From Amorphochlora amoebiformis (Eukaryota > Cercozoa > Chlorarachniophyceae): a stretch of 64,000 nucleotides of DNA. The DNA lies in NCBI GenBank assembly GCA_054601695.1, contig BAAHQB010000291.1, positions 160,776-224,775 of the forward strand. Direction: 5' to 3'. The position numbers and the translations under genes were made by a program. Below the pieces are notes generated by a model. That model made no database searches and was not told the DNA's origin. It saw only the letters and a program-made list of their open reading frames with translations. Shown one piece after another: positions 1 through 64,000 of this stretch. The first letter of the stretch is position 1, and each line of letters starts with the position of its first letter.

Positions 1-97
1 TATGTATGTAAATATACATATATGTATACACATATATATCACATATATAAATATACATATATATATATATATATACAGATACATAAAGGATTGCATG

Positions 98-159
<62 letters not shown>

Positions 160-420
160 CCCTCTCACCCTCCCTCGCTCTCTCCTTCTCTCTGAAAACG
201 AAATGCGAAAGAACGAGCCAAGATAACTGGACGGAATATTAGTTGCGAAAAAAAAAAAAAAAAAAAAAAAAAAAACAAATCCGACAGTTGAACACTTTTT
301 TTTTTTTTATTTTTATTCTGGGTCAGGTATACTTCGAGGAATGAACATACATTGCGTGTTTGTTTTTTTTTGGGAAATGATGAGGATAATTAGGTTGAAC
401 TTTTTTGTTTTTTTGGTCAG
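1..420. repeat. (TA)n, poly-A and poly-T, intronic
   Basis: Mostly (TA)n to 160, a short pyrimidine stretch, then A/T homopolymers. I see no exon here apart from the dead copy annotated separately; it lies in the intron upstream of the first TBC exon. Confidence 0.8.
321..397 (+). pseudogene. Dead copy of the TBC Gln-finger exon
   Basis: This stretch repeats the true exon 421-472 with its acceptor (ggtcag|gtatact). A one-base insertion (acttcgagg for actcaagg) shifts the frame right after the Tyr-Thr codons, and the donor has changed from agg|gtaatt to agg|ataatt. It cannot encode the Gln finger and lacks a GT donor at the matching site. Confidence 0.8.
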
Positions 421-24405
<23,985 letters not shown>

Positions 24406-25035
24406 AGAGCTCCCGAACACTGTCGACCGAGAACTAGATCGAGATTAGAGAGCTGCGCATATGAACACTCGACTGAGTCACTGGAGACATTATGCAGATC
24501 TATATATATAGACTAACCGCAAACTTAAAGTCATCATGATCTAGAATCTTCTCATTTTATACCAGTTAAGTCTAACTATTGACTCATCGTATGTCTACCC
24601 GGTGATGAACAGTAGCAGTAGATTGTACGCGTAAGTCTAGTTTGTCAGATTCTTTTCAGTCTGTTGAGCGCTCGATCAATGAGGGTGCAACTAGTGCACG
24701 TGCAAATTGAACTTATGCTAGTTATGACTGCATGCTGAATTCAACCTGAAAATTACTAGATTAGTCTGCAGTTAGTGCCAACTTTGAGTAAATTCGAGAT
24801 TTGTTTATATGCTGTTTGTTCAAGTTGGATTTTTCTTGGATACATTTTTAGGTTAAAATTATTTATAAATCATGGCAGACTGCTAAACTTGTGACTAGAG
24901 ACTAAATTAAAATAACTATATTATGAGGCTAGCTATCTTCCAGATCTTGGACCGGCGAATCCTAGGAATCCCGACATAGCACTCAGTGACTATAAGTTTC
25001 CCTTTTTCCCAGGATTATTGCTAGCGCTAGGAGCA
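24406..25035. other. Convergent intergenic spacer between genes 1 and 2
   Basis: Unique sequence without microsatellites. The last codons of gene 1 with the stop, agatcgagattagagagct, recur 45 nt downstream at about 24437-24456, another 3'-edge copy. No gene, RNA or clear poly(A) signal that I can defend. Confidence 0.6.
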
Positions 25036-31944
<6,909 letters not shown>

Positions 31945-33403
31945 TCACGTCTCCCCCTGCTCGCTAACATACTTTTTCATATCGAGATAATACTGCTGCC
32001 TGAACGGGTCCAACTTAATAAGCTCCTCGAAGGTCCCCTTGAGCTTCTCCTGAAACCCCTCATCGCTCTTCCCGCGAGACTTAATCCCTCCGATGAGCAT
32101 CGCGACCGTGAGTAGAGCCCACTTACAATCCGGCTCAATCTCAATTAGTTCCTCGACCATCGCCAGCTCTCGTTGGAGAATCTTTATTTGGCCCTCCTTG
32201 TCCTTGACCAAGACTTTCCGCGGCTCAGTCGAGCTGGCTTTCCTATCCTGGTCCACCCCCAAGCCAATCACCTGACCCAGCAGCCAACGGTGGTACAACC
32301 ACGTGCTCTGGTCCCCAGGGTCCGTGTAGAACGCCTGTTTTAGAAGCTCAAACTCCTCGTCTACCAGCTTCTGGATGTCCGCAGGATCGCCGGCTTCGAT
32401 GAGCTGTGGAATGATGTAGCTGCGGTGGTGCCACGCCGAGTAGTTGGAAAAGTTGTCGTCTATTTTGCTCGACGAGAACTTGAGCTCGTCAAGGAGAGCC
32501 ACCTTGCCTATTCTCATGACATACCGACGGTAGTTCCAGCAGTGGAAGTTCCGGGAGTCCATGGAGAGGTACTTCGTGCACAGCTGAATCTCCGACTTGA
32601 GGTCGGTCGTCCCCATCGCGATGGTCCATATTCGGTGGTACCAAGCGTAGTATGACTTGTAGTTCTTGCGGAGGCCTGCCTCGGAGAGCTTCAACTCATC
32701 TAAGGAGACAACGTATAGTAAGATATCGTACACATGGGTGGGATGGGTCCTCTTCTAGCTGTGTTCGAAGGGTGAGGTGCCACTTATGCAATTTGCCTCC
32801 TTACTACCATCAAAAGTGTGTATGTGCTAAGGTTGAGGTGGGGTTGGAGTCTGGAGATTACAGCCTAGTGTTTCGAGGTTCGGGCAAGGAGGTGTTTGTT
32901 CCGGCTAGCGTGAGCACAACAGATTTTGATAAGTTTGAGGTGGGATTGCGGTCTGGAAAGTACAGCCCTAGTGTTTCGAGCTTTGGGCAAGGAGGTGTTT
33001 ATGATCCGGCTAGCGTGGACACAAGAAGATGAGGGGGGGTAGATATTTTGCGTGTTGCACTGACCCCTGCAGATCAGCGCTTTGTCCTTTCCAGCAGCCA
33101 ACATGTCTAATACGCACTCCCGTCGATAATTCCAAAGGCTGTAGAAGTCGGGGTTGATTTCGATCAAGCTACCAGTGAGGGCGAACATCTTGGGAGAGTA
33201 AAGACGATCTCGATGAGCTTGGAGGACGACCTTCGTCAGCTTCGAGTAATGCAGTATCTTTTTCAGCTTAGCTTCTCTTTCCTTTTTAGAAACTGCCTCA
33301 TAGTCTGACCTCTGTATATATCCAGCATGTGTCAGATGTTTCGTTGTGTTTTACAGGCCCATGTCCCCTAAAATGCGACGAGAGGGACCTTAACACCATG
33401 CAT
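31945..33403 (-). CDS. RABGGTA: Rab geranylgeranyltransferase subunit alpha
   Basis: Exons 33403-33389 (a 15-nt start exon, M-H-G-V-K), 33311-33065 and 32699-31945 give 338 aa ending in TGA. The enzyme attaches two geranylgeranyl groups to C-terminal cysteines of Rab proteins together with a beta subunit and Rab escort protein. Five PPTA/PFTA helical repeats are visible: PDFYSLWNYRRE, KSYYAWYHRIWT, RNFHCWNYRRYV, SNYSAWHHRSY and DQSTWLYHRWLLG. The MHG start is the conserved N-terminus of this family. Length resembles yeast Bet4; the Ig and leucine-rich extensions of animal forms are absent. The second donor is agg|g|gtcagt (phase 1), giving LICRDELKLSEAGL across the junction. Introns here are not (TA)n, and codons favour G/C at third positions. 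Confidence 0.95.
32826..33032 (-). repeat. Tandem duplication of about 110 nt inside a RABGGTA intron
   Basis: Two diverged copies of gaggtggg(g)tt...gtctggaaagtacagcc, agtgtttcgag, caaggaggtgttt and ccggctagcgtg at about 32834-32910 and 32938-33015. They lie in the intron 32700-33064. On the plus strand both copies are open in the same frame, which is probably incidental. Confidence 0.8.
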
Positions 33404-33808
33404 GGCGTCACGTCGATGGCCCCAGCCCTGAAAACAAGCGCGAAGATAATTCGATGTCAAAAAAAGTCGTAATGTGACGTCACGGTCTGTAACAGATGTT
33501 ACAGCCCGTGGTATAGATGTTACAGCCTGTGGTGACGCGAATTGTCACTTTGACACTCGCTGTTCGCAGCCGAATAAATTATTTAGTTCGATCTTATCGG
33601 CTTAAAAACTATCAGCTTATTTTCACCTAAGATGCGACAGATATCCTCGCAAGGGCGTTTGGCGTGGGTCAACCTGATGATGTCGGTCCCAACCGATAAG
33701 CCAAGCAGCTGATCACCGGGGAAGCAGAAGGTTTGAGAAACAAAGATTTAAGGAAGCGTCTCCATTGATATCCAAATTGACGTTTGCACAGCGACCTTAC
33801 TGCAACCG
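33404..33808. promoter_or_regulatory. Divergent promoter region between RABGGTA and gene 4
   Basis: The 405 bp between two divergent start codons are unique sequence. They contain a perfect bZIP/CRE-type palindrome tgacgtca at 33475-33482 within gtgacgtcac, and a direct repeat agatgttacagcc(c/t)gtgg at 33494-33511 and 33515-33532. Placement makes a shared promoter likely; binding is inferred from the motif only. Confidence 0.55.
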
Positions 33809-36091
33809 ATGGACTTCACCCGGCGCGCCAAAAGGGAGCCCGATGAGAAGGTGGATCAGGAGGATGGAGAGAACACAAATAAGACCGGAAACTCCATGGT
33901 AACAACCGGAAATTTGAATGCTAGTGGAACCTGATTCAGAGTTCTTTCATGTTGACAGGAAGAAACACAAAAGGAGTCAGAGGATGGCGCCCAGTCGAAA
34001 GGTAGGGGGGTTGGGTCGAATCTGTGTGGAACAGAACGAAATATTGTGAAGAAACGCAATCATCCAGCTTCCCTTGGGTTGTTTGGAAGAACATCACTTC
34101 TCTTAGACGATACTTGTGATAGTTGACCTTTAGCAGACAATGTTGCCAACGTTCGAAAATTCGATTTCTTGCGTTACTATAGAACTACCTTGCCCAAATT
34201 GCTTAACTTGAATTATCATCCTCAGGAGATGGACAGGAAGCTTCAGGCCTGGAAGCTCTGTTATCCCTCGCGAACGCCGCAGAGGAAACTGGCAAGGAGA
34301 GCGAGAGCAAGGGAACCAAACGCCCACGACCCCCCGATCTCAGCATCCAGCGAAAACGCGTCCAGCGTCCTAACACGAAGAGTGAAGGTATATTTATTCA
34401 GCACATTAATTCCCCATGTGATGTTGAGAGATAGTCCCGTTATCAGGACCTGTGATCACGGAGGGTCCAGGATTCTGCTCTGTTGGGAACGCCCCGCGAA
34501 TTATCAAGGCGAAAAATAGCATGAGACACGTTGCTATAGCCTACTACATCTACTACCAACAGCGAAAAAGCATGATGGAGGTGAATCGTATTGTTCTTGT
34601 TTTATTTTATCGTCTTCTTGGTCTGATTTACTCATTGCGCAGTGCGGGGGGCCATCAGGAGTCGCTGCGCCGGTATCACTTGATCCAACCCTGGAAGCTC
34701 GCCTGCTGAAGGAGCGCACCGAGTGGATGAAACGTAACAGTCAACAGCCCCAAACTGAAGTTTTGAGTCCTCAGCAGGGGGGTCAACCTCAGCCTAGATC
34801 CATGGGAGCCACGACCATGAACGAAACAAGCAGTGGCAGCGGAGTCCCACAGATTTTCCGTGGGGAAGGGGCTGGGGGATATTCTGGGAGGGAGGATTCC
34901 ATGATACGTCCGATGCAAGAGGAGAATATGGGCCGCCAGATGCGGATGCGGGATGAGCCGATGTCGCGGCAGCTAAGAGACGAACCAATCGTTGCGGGCC
35001 GCAACGTACGGGAGGGGCGCTTGGGGCGTCAAATGCACGAGGGACCCTTGAGAAGGCAGCTGCGTGAGGAACCCATGGGGCGCCAGCTTCGCGATGAGCC
35101 CATGGTTCGTCAACTGCGTGAACAGGCCATGGGGCGCCAACTGCACGAGGAGCCCATGGGACGTCCGATGCGCGACGATGTCCGAGAGGAGCAGGTTCGC
35201 CCGTTAAGGGATGAACAAATGTCCCGACGGATCCATGAGGACCGAGACAGGCTGCCTTCCGAAAGGCGTGTAGGGCAAACTGAACAGAATTTCCGAGGCT
35301 CGGAAAGGATAGGGCAGGACTATGTACGTCAAAAGATTAGGGGACGCTCTCGGCAAGACCTTGAGGAGAATGAGGCTGGGTCGTTCTGGCGAAACCAGGG
35401 GAGCCTCTCAAGACAGGATCAGGCTGTTCACTACTATGAGTCCTCGGTAAAAATGAGAGAATCGCAGCAGCATCCCCAGTCTAATCGAGGGCCTCGGGCT
35501 TCTGAAAAAGGCTTAGGTCAGCAAGGAAGACCTCAAAACAGCCACATGCCTCCGAGTCGTTCTCAGCCGGGCCGGCAATCAAACCGTCAAAATCCTGAGC
35601 AATCCTCAAGTCTTCAATCTCGCCCAAAGCAAGCTCCTTCCCAACATTCTCCAGCCGGAGGTCCTCAGCAAGCACCCGGGATGCAGCGTGACGTTAGATC
35701 ACCGAGAAATCCGGAGCCAGGCAACAGCCAGATACAGCGGAGATTTGCGGGCGGGGGTGGAACGCAGCCCAAAAATACGAAAGGTATGGGTTCGAGCATG
35801 AGGTCTGCACCTGGAAGATCACAGGTGCACTCCATGGGATCTTATGGGCCCGGTACTACAAACGGGAGCTCTTCTAGAGGTATGCAGAACTCCCGACAAA
35901 TGAGGATGGAGGCACATTCCCAAGGGAAGACCCAAGGGATGCAAGGCGCGAATATGCAAGGTAGGGATCCACAGTCAAGGCAGATTAGCAGGCAGGATCA
36001 AGAACACCGCTTCTACGAGGCCTCCCTGAAGTCGAAAGACACAAACGCAGGCCGGCAGCAGAACCGGCAGGATTATGTTTTTCTCCCATGA
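33809..36091 (+). CDS. Low-complexity protein with Met-Arg-Glu repeats; function unknown
   Basis: Exons 33809-33898, 33959-34001, 34226-34387 and 34659-36091 give 575 aa (TGA stop). I do not recognise a family. Residues about 1-98 are acidic, then carry EALLSLANAAEE and a basic KRPRPPDLSIQRKRVQRP that could be a nuclear localisation signal. Residues about 180-290 hold roughly ten degenerate repeats of the type MGRQLRDEP (R/E/M/L rich, predicted charged helix). The rest is Gln/Ser/Pro/Arg-rich and disordered. A short module recurs twice, SRQDQAVHYYESSVK near residue 348 and SRQDQEHRFYEASLK near 541, suggesting a duplicated binding motif. The start of exon 4 is chosen at catcag|ga (phase 1); the acceptor 18 nt earlier (gcgcag|) would break the join to exon 3. 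The large last exon is unlike the rest of the window. Divergent from RABGGTA. Confidence 0.8.
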
Positions 36092-63849
<27,758 letters not shown>

Positions 63850-63850
63850 C

Positions 63851-63896
<46 letters not shown>

Positions 63897-64000
63897 CCTA
63901 AAAATTACATTTTCTATTTAGAATATATACATATACATATATATATATATATATATAATTATACATATTCATGTATTTACGTGTATGAAATTACACGTAC

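Overview
This is a 64 kb piece of a eukaryotic nuclear genome. Genes are split into many tiny exons by GT-AG introns that consist largely of simple repeats: (TA)n nearly everywhere, plus (GA)n/(CT)n tracts and interstitial TTAGGG arrays. No rRNA, tRNA, transposon or CRISPR array was recognised. The telomere-type hexamer, the spliceosomal introns and the C2/EF-hand/TBC families fit a protist or alga, but the lineage cannot be fixed from sequence alone. TAA, TAG and TGA all act as stops, so the code looks standard.

Almost every long open frame made of I/Y, S/L or R/E alternations is a translated microsatellite. I rebuilt genes instead by reading the short non-repetitive islands, requiring AG|...|GT borders, an open frame and matching intron phase from one island to the next. 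This gives five genes.

(1) + strand, <421-24405: about 35 exons coding a TBC (Rab-GAP) domain, EF-hands and a C-terminal C2-like domain; the 5' end lies left of the window. (2) - strand, 30155-25036: nine exons, about 720 aa, with a C-terminal VPS9 (Rab5-type GEF) domain. (3) - strand, 33403-31945: three exons, 338 aa, the alpha subunit of Rab geranylgeranyltransferase. (4) + strand, 33809-36091: four exons, 575 aa, a low-complexity Met/Arg/Glu then Gln/Ser/Arg-rich protein, divergent from gene 3 across a 405 bp spacer. (5) - strand, 63803-38368: about 49 exons, at least 991 aa, Lys-rich coiled coil followed by C2-like and beta-rich segments, CC2D2A-like at best; its 5' end lies right of the window.

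Genes 1, 2 and 3 are neighbours that all act on Rab GTPases: inactivation, activation and prenylation.

The most unusual structural signal is what I call exon-edge satellites. Beside more than 15 exons, the edge of the exon together with its splice site and some adjoining intron repeat has been copied one to about 38 times into the neighbouring intron. Copies of an exon's 5' edge (with the acceptor) always lie upstream of the real exon; copies of a 3' edge (with the donor) always lie downstream. The TTAGGG arrays and a 1.7 kb minisatellite are large examples. The result is long ladders of decoy splice sites.
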